Below the pieces are notes generated by a model that had not been told where the DNA came from, did no database searches, and was given only the letters and a program-made list of their open reading frames with translations. Made by a program: the position numbers and the translations under genes. From Cheiracanthium punctorium (Eukaryota; Arthropoda; Arachnida; Araneae; Cheiracanthiidae): a stretch of DNA of 64,000 nucleotides. Each line of letters begins with the position of its first letter. Within the stretch, counting starts at the first letter, position 1. The stretch lies in NCBI GenBank assembly GCA_038373885.1, contig JAWZYV010002500.1, positions 992,001 to 1,056,000 on the forward strand, given 5' to 3'. This document shows, piece after piece, positions 1 to 12,313 of this stretch.

Positions 1-423
1 TTGCGCTGTTTCAACCATGTAACTTTGTTAAATTAAAAAAAAAATATTTCGTTGAATTGACAAAAGATTTGTTGAATCAACAAAAAAAATTCTTTGAAAT
101 AGAGCCAACCAAAATTTTGTTGCATCAAAAAAAAAATTTTTTTTCAGTGCAAATACACAAAGTAAGCGATTTCCCGTCTCTTCCCGATAATGAACATTTA
201 AAAACCTAGAGTGGCCTGTATGACCTAGTGTTGTGTTTAAGGTTAGGTCTCAGGAGAGCTTTCAAAAGTTTAAGGCTAAAAGCAACAATGAACGTAGAAA
301 GAGGATCTCTCCCGTTATATTTTGTTACGAAAGAGCCAACAGGATAATTATTCACTAAGCACAAATATCATTGTGTTCGGTGTTTTATGTTTGTATTGTT
401 ATGGCTACTCATGGACGATCTTC

Positions 424-610
424 CTTGGATGGGTAGTGCCTTGGTCGGAGGACTTTCTAAGAGGTTCAAACGCGTATTCACGGTACATCTGGAGAAAACC
501 GAAGAAAACTCCAAATAGTTAAATCAACAGCCACATGACGTATTCGAAGACGGTACCTTAACACAGGTTGTCTACCATTTTTGAGTGTTTAGCCACCTAA
601 GCATGGTGGG
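424..610 (-). repeat. tRNA-derived SINE, diverged (family copy 1)
   Basis: Read on the minus strand, this copy begins with a degenerate tRNA-like head: a GGTGGCTAAACAC A-box-like stretch and a CTTCGAATAC B-box-like stretch. A central block follows, with TTTTCTCCAGAT preceded by GGAGTTTTC. A downstream block has CTTAGAAAGTCCTCC and then CCAAGGCAC. The same blocks occur in the same order in the repeats at 27288-27496 and 60838-61110, so the three are copies of one family, or of families that share a core. A 66-codon frame over this segment is chance. Confidence 0.6.
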
Positions 611-2918
611 ACAGAATTGTGTTGGAAAGTGCTTTAAATTGATGTATTTGACATGGTTCATCGTTCTTGTTCTCGCGTTCTTGGATTGTTTGTTTTAATC
701 TTTATAGCTATAGAAAATAACAGTTCACATTCTTTTGAGATTTAAATATATTATTTCATACATCACAATTTTTATATTTACTGGGAAACTTCATGCACAT
801 ATTAAAAAAAAAAAACGTTGTTATCTTAAGATGTTCTGGCACCGAAACTTAAACGGTTCTTACTTACGAAAGCGTTATCTTCAGTATCGCGGCCTTGAAC
901 AAACTTAACCTCGATAAATAGAATTCTAAGTAATTGCCATGATTAGGGGTAGCTTGATACGGGATATCAAGGTTATTTTGAAATTCTGGAGCGGTTTCGA
1001 GAAAGCTCTCAAAAATGGAAGCCATAATTTCTCTATTCTATTAAACTGCACTTAATTGTTATAATCTCGTTTCTTATCTTTATTGCAAATTTATGTTATC
1101 CCTACGATCTTACTAGTAATGATCTTACTAGTAAAATTGTGTTAAATTTACAAGTGCTTTTAATGAGTGTTATGTTATAGATAAAATGTTTTACTTTAAT
1201 CAACGATAACTCAATTACATTTTGATCAAACAAATGTGATTTGTAATACTTATGTATTAAGAAAAACTAATTTCTACCAGAAGTGGAGGCTCCATTCCTA
1301 CCTCCACTATGCTTTGAAGTAATGGAAGTAACTACAAGGGTTGTAATTAATTAAAGTGGTAATATAGATAGTAAAAAAATATAATGATCTCAAAAGTGAA
1401 AGTGTACTACTTACAAATTGCAAATGAAGAAAAAAAGATAGAAATACAATTAAGCTAAAGCTAAAAATTTTGACATAGATTTAGTTAGTCTCTTTCTTTC
1501 TCTCCTCAAGTGATGGTGCACATTTGATTAAAAAATTTCGCACATTTAAAATAGTTTCAGACAAATGGACATTAATAACACTGTATCAATTTTTGGTATA
1601 ATATATCAAGTAAAAATATCGATGGATTTCACTCTCCGATTCAGTTGTACAGATCAAAAAAGTATGTTTCTTAAGAAAAAAATGTACTCGGAAATTTTTC
1701 TGATTAAAAGATTCTTTACTTTTCTTTGAAGTAGCAAAACTCGCAGACATTTTTAAGGTGTTCTACTGTTCAAGCAATAATGTTAAAATAACGCTTAAGT
1801 GCAGAAAATATTTTTTCTGAAAATTAAAATTTGGAAAAGCTAAAAGAATAATAATAATAATAACACAATAGTTTTGGTGTAGTCTTGTCTATTCTTTTTC
1901 TTGTGAAAACAAAATATTAAATTTACGAAGGCAGCAAACGGAAATAGGCTGTTCTTGAATCTTTCCAATATCATTGGTCTAATTACCTTCAGACAGATGG
2001 AAAATTGGCAACAGCACTCAATGTTCTGCTTCGTCGGTACTATTTGATTTCAGTGATCGGGCGAGAACTAATGAATAAACCCATTGCTTTATTAGTATCA
2101 CATAGTTATATTATGACATGTTAAATGCAGTGAAAGTGCTTGAATTTGTGCTTAATGTATGTATGACGAAGGAATGCATTGGAAAATGAAACAATTTCTT
2201 GACTACGTTTACTATAGGTGTGATGTGGGAATTGCAGCGCAACAGAAATTACAGCGATTTTTATATATTTCTACAACAAATTTTTACAATGTTGCTGTGT
2301 AAACAAGAACAAAACTAAAACCAAAATACAGGCTTGACCAAATATGTTTTACTAATAAAGACTAACCTTGTATGAAGAAAAAAAGTATATTAAAGAGCAA
2401 TTTCCTTGTAAATAATCCTTCATTCAGTTGATTCTTTTTCATCTGGTTACGTTTGTCCCTACAAACAGGGTTCTTTTTTGTAAAAATAAAAAATATAACT
2501 TTTAATAGCATCCATCGAGTTTATGTAAATATACTCTCAAATCTGCAAATGTTGAACATCAAATTAATTTTATGTGATAAAATGCTCTTAAATCAACGCT
2601 AAACTAATTAAATTAATTCTAAAAAATTATGGTAATAATAGCATCAGTGCAGAACTGCATTACATAATGCAAATAATTGTTTTGAAATTGATTTGCAATA
2701 AAGCTTCAATGTTATTATTTTGAGGTATATTTAAAATTAGAACTCGTATCAAGTATAAAGGAATAAAAAACTTAGTTCGGAAGCTTACATCATTTTTAAA
2801 TGTTCTTTATCGTTAATCCAATAACATTTAGGTCGAAATGTTCTCTGAAGTTTTCGGAAAATAGGAGCCAAAAAAATCTATGTTCCGTTTCATATAAATT
2901 TCCTATAAGGGATTTAAA
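611..2918. other. AT-rich non-coding stretch
   Basis: No recognisable exon, RNA gene or element ends were seen. Short A/T runs, a small AAT run near 1850 and scattered pyrimidine runs are all that stands out. Confidence 0.5.
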
Positions 2919-3088
2919 AAATAGGTCTTAGCATATTGTAGAATATATGATGCATATTACTCCGATGCAGAAAATATTTGTCAAAGGACTGCTTTCAGAA
3001 TTTTACAGAAATAAAATAAAAAAATCTATCAGCTTTACATTACGGCTGAATGATTTCCTATTTTGTAAGATGTTCGGATATTTTCCTG
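2919..3088 (+). repeat. Diverged direct repeat, copy 1 (partner 8640-8815)
   Basis: The block starting ATAGGTCTTA and continuing to CCTATTTTGTAA is repeated about 5.72 kb downstream in the same orientation, with many substitutions and small indels. Shared anchors are GAATATATGATGCA, TTCCGATG-like and CTATTTTGTAA. The pair flanks the DNA transposon at 4829-8087, but it is much wider than a target duplication, so it is an older sequence duplication. Confidence 0.5.
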
Positions 3089-3390
3089 ACCTATTAAACA
3101 TTTAGAACTGCAGCTAAAACTCTAAAAAGTTTAAATTCATTCTTTGGGCGTGTTCTATATTTATGTATTAAAAACCATAAACACAGTATTGGTCAAATTA
3201 TTGGACTCGTGGGGCAAAAACATGAAGTATTGAAGTTTTTGTTTTTATTTTAATATAATATTAAATACAAGAACGATAAAGCATTCTAAAGGCATCGAAT
3301 ATAAAGCACTTTCGAACACCACAGTCTTTTATCATCCAAATTTTCCGATGTATAGTTGCAATACTTGAGGAGATTTTGGGAAACATCAAA

Positions 3391-3441
3391 AATTGGTAAT
3401 TAGAAGTTTGGTTGGTCAACCAAACTTCTAATTACTAATTT
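3391..3441. repeat. Near-perfect hairpin palindrome
   Basis: The two arms of about 22 bp meet around GGTTGGTCAACC. Each carries TAATTAGAAGTTTGG or its complement, with at most one mismatch. No gene lies beside it, so a terminator role is not indicated. It may be the core of a short foldback element. Confidence 0.7.
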
Positions 3442-4020
3442 TTCAAAATATTCATCAAATCATCAAATTATTCGTCGAAATCATCAGATAAATTCATCAA
3501 AATATAATTCTCCTCAAGAAAGCACAAGTGATAAATTCAGCGTCAAAGCCGCATCGAAAAAAGAATTTCGCATCAATTAAAAAATTCTTGCATCAAAAGA
3601 ACGTTGAAGTATTTCCCCAGTTTTCTTATATCTTGAATAAGATGAGAATTTCAATATCATCGGCTTTTTCTTGAACAAGCGTCAACGTATGCATCGAATA
3701 ATTGGAATATGATTAGAATGTGCTTACAGTTTGTGTTTCTGTTCTGGTCTCCACATTCCATCAAAATATTATTATCCTCTGCAGCACATCTCTTTAGATT
3801 TAGCAAGAATAATAGACATACAAATAATCTACAAATCACAAGAATAATAAACACTGCAAGAAAAGTATTAACTTTTTTAGTTCCAGTAATCTATCTAGGG
3901 GATGCGCTGATTCAAACGGCAAGCCCCCATGTAAGATGAAGTTAGCACTCTAGATTAAACAGACGTTAATCATTTTAACTATTTAATGAATATGAACCAT
4001 AATACATCGGCACTAACACT

Positions 4021-4163
4021 TACAGCCGTATTCACGAAGTACTTGACACTCGTGTTAACCCACCAAAACGAGAGTCAGATGTCGATTGGCTGTATATTGG
4101 ATGCCTATTTAACATCTGAAGAGGTTAACACGGGTGTCAAGTTCTTGGTGAATACGGTCGTTA
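4021..4163. mobile_element. Small MITE with 35-bp inverted repeats and TA target site
   Basis: Left end: TA then CAGCCGTATTCAC, extending to CTCGTGTTAAC at 4061. Right end: GTTAACACGGGTG from 4126, then GTGAATACGGTCG and TTA. Terminal inverted repeats (TIRs) of about 35 bp flank about 65 bp, with TA on each side, as expected for a non-autonomous Tc1/mariner-type element. A 125-codon frame (3986-4363) runs through it. Because that frame translates the MITE and its flanks and resembles nothing known to me, I do not call it a gene. Confidence 0.75.
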
Positions 4164-4828
4164 AAAAACCTTCAGATAAAGAAATAGAAATAAAAAATAA
4201 AGCATATAGGGGAGATAGCCTGTTTTTTCAACTTCGAAAGTTTTTGGAACATATTGTCATCAGCTCAAGTTTTATACTCTGTCACAAACGTTCTTTTTCG
4301 CGCCTACGACTGGCAGGAGTTGAAGTTATAGTAGATACACTAGCGTTACCAACGCAGAACTAATTATCCACATGTACACAGCTATCTTTTTTCCATGCCA
4401 GATCTAAAATATGCAGCGTTTTCTGAAATATGACTTTTTAAATAATAAAATATTTCAACAACTTGTAAGATAAATATTTTCAACACTACACTGCTTTATT
4501 ACTTTTAGCTGGTTTTTCGTGCCGTGCCACTTTTTTTTCACAACTTCAAACAAACCAAATTTAAAAATAAGCAAAATGAAGTCAATATATGAGGTTGAAA
4601 TTAAATTACAACTGTACTAAATTTCATTGCTTGGGTGCTTTTATGCAATTTTTAAACAAATATTTACCATCCTTTTCCCCCGTTTTTTAAACATATTTGA
4701 AAGTTTGAAAGATTCAAAACCTGTATTTCAAGTTGATTAGTTCTTTATATTTTAGTAAAGTATCGATTAACTGTCCGAATAAAGCGAAAATAATCAAATT
4801 TTAATAATGCTTTTTCACCAAATGTACG

Positions 4829-7800
4829 TTAGGGTGGATCGAAAAAAACTTTTTTCGGAATTTTAAAACCTACCTATGCGGAAAATATGTTCTGTAGTAT
4901 GGAGATAAAGGGAAAAATAACTAAAAAATTTAAATTTAAAATTTAATGCTGCCGCAAGGGGGTTAAATTTCCCCAAAAAACGAAAAAAAGAGTGAAATTT
5001 GCTTTTATATGGTGAAAATAAAAATAACGTTAATCAGAACCTACCTATGCGGAGAAGATGTTCTATAGTATGGAGATAAAGGGAAAAATAATTAAAAAAT
5101 TTAATTTTAAAATTTAATGCTGTTGCAAGGCGGTTGGATTTTCGAAAACGGGGGAATATAACTAAATTTTGCTCATCCATGGAGAAAACAAGATTATTGC
5201 TTATGAAAACATACCTATGCAGAAAAGATATTCTATGATGCATAAAATATTGGAAAAATAAAACAAAAAATTACATTTTAGATTAAGCTCTGTCTCGAAG
5301 GAGATGAAATTTAGATATTTCAGTCTCTTTATGGTAAAAAGCTAAAGTGATTTTTGTTAAAAATAAAAATACAATTTGGTGCTACTTAATGTTTTTGAAA
5401 TGAAAAGACATGCTAAATGACTACAAAAAAAAGTTTTGATACTTTTATATCTTACTTAAATAGTTACTCAAAACAAACCTAGAAAAACACCATCAAAATT
5501 ACAGTGGGCGTTAATCCCGTTTGGTTTTGAAAACTGGCATGAGGTTTTGTGATTCCAGACGATTTCTTATTAAACCATCTCTTCTGGAAGGTCCACAGAC
5601 AGCAGCAGATGCTTCAGTGACTACTTTAACTATTCGTTCTGTAGCCTGAGTATGGCAGTGAAACCCTGTGATAGCAGGTAGTATTGCCTTTGGAATAATT
5701 GTTGGGTTTCTTATATCTTCTAAAATCATGTTATCACTAAATTGTTCAGTCAGTGGAGGCTCTGTTAGATATTCCCACTTAATCAAGTCCACATAATCCG
5801 TTGCACAAAGGTCAAAATCTGGTGAATTGAAGACACGAATATTATTCGTTGTAGTGGTTGTGGTTGCATTAGACTGTTTGACGTTGCGCGCTTTCAGAAT
5901 TCTCCGAAGTGCTAATTCCTTTACATGACTTCTGTTGTCAGATAGCATCGATATAAAGATATTTTCAGGATGAATAACAGTGTCGATGGCAGCCTTCAAA
6001 TCACTGGACAAATAATGCGATAAAACGATTGACTGATGTAAATGTTGTGCACCATAGATTACCGAAGGTTTTGTTTTGATGTTGAACCATAGGGGCATAG
6101 ACGTTTAGGCTGAATCTCGTTAGAGTCACTAAAGACTCGGACGGATTTCCGTAAGCTATATAGAGTCTGAGAATTCTGTTTGCAGTTGTAAGCCACCTTG
6201 AGTGACAATTTCCTGGGTTTCTCTTTGACAGACTTTCGCTGCAATCTCCACAGTTGATTGCTTCACAAATGTGCATCATATTGGCGTAAATGGCATTTCG
6301 GCTACAGGTAGCTTTTCGCATCCGGCCAGTGATTTTCCGATTTCGACAGTGAAACTTCTGGGTCCATCTAAGTGAGTGAAAAGGTGACGTAGTGGTAGCT
6401 CTTTGGCGTGCAATTGGCACACAAACCACTGAAGTGAACACTTCAAGATTAGTTCCATGATTCGGATAATACCCTCTTTGACACCGGTGTTGACAGATGT
6501 TCCATCATAACCGACCGCAATCAACTTTGTTACATCTATGTTATTGCCACGTGACAGAAATTCAAGTATTTGTTTTCCAATAATTTGCGCTCTCCCGCAA
6601 TTTACAAATACGTGGCCGATGTACTTTGAACCAGCTTCTTTTATCAAGCTTATGTGTTGTTCTATTATCACTTTTCTTCTATTGTCTTCCATTGTTAGTG
6701 TACTGTCTTTCGTCTATTGAAGTACAAACCAAACTGGTCATAATTATATTCTGTTAGAGCTGGCTGAGACGTTAGAGAAGTTCTGCTCTTTGATCTCTGT
6801 CGTCGAATTTTATTTCTGTCAACAACAATCGATATGTTTCCTTGTGAAATAATTCCTACGTCTTAAAGTGTAGCTGACAAATTGGCAGCGCCTGCTCTGT
6901 CGGAAATTCCAAATCTATCTAATGTTCTAGATACAGCAGTAAATTTTGTTGCTACAGGTACGGCATCGGATACAGTGTTAGGATTTTCAGCGATAGCTGT
7001 TGGTGAAGAAAAGTCTGTATTTACATCTTATACACATCTTATTACATGTTCGTAAGTTGGAAGCATATTACTTGGCATATCACAGCCAGAGCCAAATACA
7101 GGGTAAAACCATGTATTTTCTTAACAACGCCATAGCGGTACGCATTAAAACTGAAAAGCCACTGCAATTGAATTGAGAAATGATTTGATTTAGCCACGTG
7201 GTCGGTCGTCCCATGTGGGAACTTGGGACTTACGGAGGAAGGGATGGTAGAATGAAACAGGAGACGGAAGAATATTAGGAATGCCTCTTTGTGTCTATAA
7301 TAGTAATATTACGGCTCTATATATGGTTCCCTACTTACTTAAAGGTGAAAGCAGAGGATCTGGGTCATAAAATATCGCATCGTTCATTGCACTAATCACT
7401 ATGGAATACTTAGTATTCTGTAATTATCAATTTATAATTTGTACATTATTGCACTCATCACTACTTACTACTACTTGCTTCTAGTAATTGTACTTTTTAC
7501 TATTGAATACTCAAAGTTAAGTAATCATCACACCAGTTATTTTATATTGAAGAAAAACAATTATTTTGAGTCAAAATTCAAACCAAAATTTCCGCACGTT
7601 TCGAGAGCTCAACCCCGTTGTGGAAATACTAAGTTTTAAAAATTAAAATTTTAAATTACTATTGTAATCTCAATACCATAGATCACCTTTTTTGCATAAG
7701 TATATTCTGATAAGCAATAATATTGTTTTCTCCATGGACGAGCAAAACTTAGTCATATTCCTCTTTTTTTAGAAAATTCAACCGCCTGGCAGCAGTATCA

Positions 7801-8087
7801 AATTTTTAAACTAAATTTTAAAATTATTTATCCCTTTATCTCCATACTGTAGAGCATCTCTTCCGCATAGGTAGGTTCTGATTAACCGTATTTTTGTTTT
7901 CACCATATAAAATCAAATTTTATTCTTTTTTTCCATTTTTGGGGGAAATTAAACCCCCTTGCGGCAGCATTAAATTTTAAATTTAAATTTTTTAGTTATT
8001 TTTCCCTTTATCTCCATACTACAGAACATCTTTTCCGCATAGGTAGGTTTTGAAATTCCGAAAAAAGTTTTTTTCGATCCACCCTAA
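4829..8087 (-). mobile_element. 3.26-kb DNA transposon, degenerate, with inverted subterminal repeats
   Basis: The ends are TTAGGGTGGATCG at 4829 and its complement CGATCCACCCTAA ending at 8087. They are flanked by AATGTACG (4821-4828) and TATGTACG (8088-8095), an 8-bp target duplication with one mismatch. Inside each end lie diverged copies of a unit with a CCTATGCGGA..ATGTTCT..GTATGGAGATAAAGGG core. On the left these sit near 4867, 5039 and 5208; the inverted counterparts on the right sit near 8047, 7878 and possibly 7705. The middle holds a broken minus-strand transposase-like gene. An 8-bp duplication is typical of hAT and P elements, but the ends are not classic hAT ends, so the superfamily is left open. 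Confidence 0.8.
5511..6692 (-). pseudogene. Frameshifted transposase-like gene of the 4829-8087 element
   Basis: On the minus strand, three overlapping frames read as one protein broken by frameshifts: 6692-6276, 6441-6001 and 6098-5511. Visible motifs, in order, are IEQHISLI, YIGHVF, AVGYDGTSVNTG, WFVCQLHAKELPLRHL, LDGPRSFT, IGKSL and HSRWLTTANRILRLY. They are followed by IKTKPSVIYGAQHL, DNRSHVKELALRRI and a C terminus ending about 110 residues later. I know this arrangement (a DGT-NTG motif, then CQLHA-ELPLRHL, then SRW-TTANR) from uncharacterised multi-copy proteins in arthropod genomes. It is consistent with an RNase-H-fold transposase, but no named family can be given with confidence. 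The N-terminal part is not readable upstream of 6692. The position between inverted subterminal repeats supports a transposase role. It is inactive as it stands. Confidence 0.65.
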
Positions 8088-8639
8088 TATGTACGTCACA
8101 AAGCAAAATTTGTCTGGAATGAGATAATTTTTGCGCGATGAAATGTAAAAATCTATATACACTGACCGACAAATTTTATCGCAATATGTCTGCATCTTTT
8201 GTTAACTAGAAAGTTAATTTACGTCTTAAATTATTTAATAAATTTAAATCACAAACGTAACATTCAAACTGAATCGAAAAGGAAAATTGTAGGTTACAAA
8301 ACAGAATATGGCGGCGTAATTACTTACATCATTGCGGAAATTGTGCCTAATCGTGCTGAAACCACGTGGTACTTTTCATTTCTAACTTCATGTTGCTAAA
8401 CAAAAAATGCTACTTTTACCTATCATCAAAGTTTTGCCTAAGAACTGAAACATACCCTGTAGAGTTCAAATACATTAGTTGCTTCAGAAATTTTAATGAT
8501 TATTAAGAATTATAATAAGAATAAAGTTTTTTTGTAAGTTTTTTTTTTATTTTGAATTTTTTGTAGAGATTATATCAAAACTGCAAGAAAAATATTTTAC
8601 AACTTCTTTTTTATCTGCATTTCCGATAAGCCATTGAAG

Positions 8640-8815
8640 AAATAGGTCTTAACATATTGTGGAATATATGATGCAAGATAAAGTATTATTCCGATGGGAA
8701 AGCCATTTGCGAAAAAAATTGCTTGAAGAATAAAATAACAATTGAAATTTGTATGTATTTTTCTCTGCAGATGAAAGATTTTCTATTTTGTAAATTGTAC
8801 GAGTCTTTTTTCAGA
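8640..8815 (+). repeat. Diverged direct repeat, copy 2 (partner 2919-3088)
   Basis: This block starts at AATAGGTCTTAACATATTG and ends near CTATTTTGTAAATTG. It aligns with the partner 5.72 kb upstream, with indels in the middle. Confidence 0.5.
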
Positions 8816-10129
8816 TGTGTCGCACCTTTAGACTGGAGGATAAAAATAATAATTGAAAAAATTGCGTCAGTAAGATTTGTATGAGTTCTGTAGCATAATG
8901 AAAGAATATGATTTGTTTTTTCTGGTAAGTAAGCTTTAATAATGGATAATTAAAATTTGAAATAAAACTCTGTTGTTTTATGATAATGTCAAGAAAACGT
9001 AAAATATTATTTACATTAAAGGCAGCGACACCGTCTTAATGCACAAATTACTAGACGTATACTGAAGTTCTGCGGTGTCCACATCAGAGTTCTTAGTGTT
9101 TAATAATTCCTAAATATTTTTATGTGAATTTTCAATAGATTGAAATCCATTAAACCTTCTTTAAAATACCGCAGATTCAGGTGCATTTAAAAAAATTAAT
9201 TGATTCTAAAATGGTCCAGAAGTGTAGCTTTGTATATTGAAATGCATTTAATGTTTCTTCTAATAAGAGGAGGAAATGGAGAAGCAGAATAGGTTTGCTG
9301 AAAAGTAAATTAGGAAGTAAAGTTAAAAAAGAATAAGTTTATTGTTTTATTCTTTGCTTTGCAACATGATTAGAATGTTAACGATAATAAGTACAAAGCA
9401 TTAGAGTTAACTTTCAAATTATGGGTTATGAGGCTTCAACAAACATATTGACTTACAAAAAGTCTATGCAAGAGACAGACTTAAAAATTTGCGTGTGTGT
9501 GTGTTTGTGTGTACATGTGTGTGTGTGCTTATGTGTACATGTTTGTGCATCTGTGAGTATGTGTTGTTCATGGTCAGGAACTATACGTATCTGTAAAATT
9601 TTACGCCTATGGTACTTAATCACTAAAGAAACTGAACAATGTCCGAATGCAAAACGGGGAAATGTTTAATATAAATCTTTACATTATTCCTAAATAAATT
9701 CTTTAAAAAAATGCAAAAACTCAGAATCGCAAGGATGGATTAGAAAATTAAATGACAAAAATGTACGAAAAAAGAGATAAAAAAACAAATAGAACAATAC
9801 CCATTGGTTTAAATTAGTTCTGTATTTTAGAATTTTTACAAAGTATATATATATATATATAATTAAAGTACAATTAAAGTATAATTAAAGTTTTAATAGA
9901 GATCAATTTATAGAAGACAATAAACAAAAATGAATCTATACATACTGGGAGATATTTAAATTTACACAACAGCCAATATATACTTAATTGATAATGAATG
10001 AGTATGCTCTATATATATATAACATAAATTGAAAATAATATAATGCTCAAAATCCTCACTTTTTACAGAAAAATAAATTCATAAAATGATTTAATTAATT
10101 CCATTCATTTTGTATTTTAAAAACATTAA
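8816..10129. other. AT-rich non-coding stretch with GT and TA microsatellites
   Basis: A (GT)n/GTGTGTACAT-type tract at 9491-9560 and (TA)n tracts near 9845-9861 and 10010-10020 are the only structured parts. The 82-codon frame at 9421-9669 is driven by the GT tract and gives a Cys/Val repeat peptide, so it is not called as a gene. Confidence 0.6.
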
Positions 10130-11075
10130 ACTACCTTAAACACGTAACACAATCGGGTTAACTTTTCTATTTTCCGGACGCTTCAGATCCCTGACAGAAA
10201 TGTGACAAAGAAATAAATCCATCTCCTTTTAAACAACAGGGAAAGATAAATAGACCCAAAACTTGTTCAAAAATTTCTCTTTGTTTACTTTCCCGAGAAG
10301 ATAAATCAAAAATCTACTTGCTCAGACTGCTGAAGGAATGGGTATTGTGAGAGGAAGGAGCCTTTTATTACAGGGTGAAGGGGATTGAGAACTCTTTTGA
10401 AGTAGGAATGCTAAAGCATTTTTAAATGTTGCGACGATAATTTAAAGCTTAATTTTGGCGTTTTCGAATTTAACAAACATAGCAATTTCTTTTTTAATTT
10501 TTCATTGTTACACTTAAGTTTAAAATTGAGTAAATACATTTTATAATTTTGCCAGTTTGTTTGTTTTCATGATAATTCGCAAAAGATAATTATTTAATTG
10601 AATGCAATGAAGTGATGTTGGAAGTATATCTGATTGAAATGTTTATTGATTCAATACGAATAACCCACATAGAACTTGGAAGTATAATGATTTCTCAAAA
10701 TTACCACTTCGCAGGAAAAATTAAACACATAGTTACCTGACTAATTCAACAGCCGTTTTAAATATTGTTTAATTATCGAATTATCTAAAACATGTAACAC
10801 AATCGGGGACTTTTTCGAATTTTTGATAATTTCTAATCCTTAATAGAAAACTGACAAAAAAAAAATAAATATTCCTCCCTTTTGACAACGAAATTTTAAC
10901 CAATTTTCATACATGTGTATCCAAAAGTGGATAAAAATTTCTTTTTTTACTTTACTGGGAAGATAAACCAAAAATTTACGTGCTTAGACTGCTGTAGCAA
11001 TGGGTTTTCCGAGAGGAAGAGTTCCTTATATTGTGAAGATGAGTACTGAGAATTCTTGAACAATATAAATTACAT
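10130..11075 (+). repeat. Diverged tandem duplication, period about 650 bp
   Basis: Two direct copies begin at ACACAATCGGG (about 10147 and 10797). They share, in order, GACAAA, TAAATCAAAAATCTAC versus TAAACCAAAAATTTAC, CAGACTGCTG versus TAGACTGCTG, AATGGGT, GAGAGGAAG and GAGAA. The copies differ at roughly a quarter to a third of sites, so this is an old local duplication. No ends typical of a transposon were found. Confidence 0.65.
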
Positions 11076-11109
11076 ATTAAACGATTATTTGAAGCTTAAC
11101 TCTTACATC

Positions 11110-11166
11110 ATTAGCATATATATAAGCTCAATTCTCCTGGTCACTATCGCCGTGGAGTATATATGT
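11110..11166 (+). repeat. Tandem repeat unit, left half (interrupted array)
   Basis: The motif CATATATATAAGCTCAA, then TCCTGGTCACTATCGCC, then TATATATG is matched on the other side of the inserted element (12316-12375). The matching pieces there are ATATATACGCTCAA, TCCTGGTCGCTGTCACC and GCATACGCTCAAC. The transposon at 11169-12313 therefore landed inside a short tandem array. Confidence 0.6.
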
Positions 11167-11168
11167 TA

Positions 11169-12313
11169 CAGTTAAAACTCGAAATCAGTCAAAACCCGAA
11201 TTAACTAGGGAAAATGCGTTCTAACTGAGAGTGTTACGCAAAACACGAATTCACCCTTTGAGGCGCAACCCTTAACCAATGCTGAAAAAAGGGCTCCCGT
11301 TGCCATCGCTTGACTTAACTACCAGCAAGATGGCGGAACGTTTTTTGACGCAGCTGGCTGTGCCGGGCACAGCCAGCTGTCGTCAAAAAAGGGTCTCTAG
11401 ATCTGTGGCACGCGATGAACGTTTCGATCGTCCGCCATCTTGCTGGTAGTTAAGTCAATCGATGGCAACGGCTGCCCTTTTTTCAGCATTGGGCAATCTA
11501 TCCAGCTGTTCTTCGCATTCTTCCATTTTTCAGCAGATGGCAGTACTGTTAAAAATAATCGTGACCATTTTTTACGGAAAATGACGTGTTAAAAAGTAAA
11601 AGATTCTCGTGGAGCTATGTCACCCGCAACTATTTTTATAGAAATCAAATCTATTCTTCGTGACGGGCAGCAGTCAAAACGTCAGAGTTTGGTGTTCCCA
11701 GAGCGGGATCACTGCGCCTTAAAGGGTTAACTATGACAACGCGTTCTGATTGACTGCGCTCGGGGAAAACCCGTTTTCCCAAGTGAATTCCGGGATGTTA
11801 ATGCTTTCTGTTAATGCTAAAACTTGGAAAAATCGATTTCTTGAAAAATTACTGTTGTTAGATAAGAAGCAAAATAAATTTAAAAAGAAGTGATGAATAC
11901 GGACGAGGGTCAGTTGCATCTGCGCCAACAGCTATCAATCAAATCGATGGGGGAGTTGAACCGGAATCCTTATTTTGCTCCCCCTTCGAAAATATGCTAA
12001 CGCTGGGCCCTTTGCGAGACCCCCAAAAAACATCACTGGGTCCTGCCACCGCTGTAGGGGGGGGGGATCAAAAATATGCTACCTCTGGCCCTTTGCGAAA
12101 CTCCAAAAAAACCAACTTGTCACATAACATATCGTTGAAATAATGCAATAATTTTTTATAGATATAAAAATTATTGTCTAACAAATCAATCAAAACCCGA
12201 ATAAATCGGGTTTTCCCTTGTTAATTCGGGTTTTGCCTTGCGCTGTCAGTTAAAACGCGCTAGGCAAACCCCCAAAGTTAATTCGGGTTTTGACTGATAT
12301 CAGGTTTTCACTG
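11169..12313. mobile_element. Tc1/mariner-like MITE with TA duplication, carrying nested insertions
   Basis: Left end: TA, then CAGTTAAAACTCGAAATC and AGTCAAAACCCGAATTAAC. Right end: GTTAATTCGGGTTTTGAC, then GATATCAGGTTTTCACTG and TA. The ends pair as imperfect TIRs of about 40 bp, with a TA on both outer sides. More CCCGAATT/AATTCGGG blocks sit inside. There is no transposase, so it is non-autonomous. It contains the piggyBac-like MITE at 11250-11731. It also has a second GC-rich piece near 11960-12110, where AAAATATGCTA and GGCCCTTTGCGA occur twice about 100 bp apart. Confidence 0.75.
11250..11731. mobile_element. piggyBac-like foldback MITE, copy 1
   Basis: The ends are TTCA-CCCTTTGAGGCGCA at the left and TGCGCCTTAAAGGG-TTAA at the right. 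The pattern is a TTAA target site with one mutated copy, plus complementary 14-bp tips. An internal inverted repeat of about 75 bp pairs 11264-11338 with 11432-11508. Both arms carry the complement pair of TACCAGCAAGATGGCGGA. A second, central palindrome has CAGCTGGCTGTG and CACAGCCAGCTG. The copy at 45577-46176 has the same tips and body. Confidence 0.75.

Noticed and set aside
3986..4363. 125-codon open frame on the plus strand
   Set aside because: It runs through a MITE with 35-bp TIRs and into unrelated flank, has no recognised domain, and lacks supporting context.
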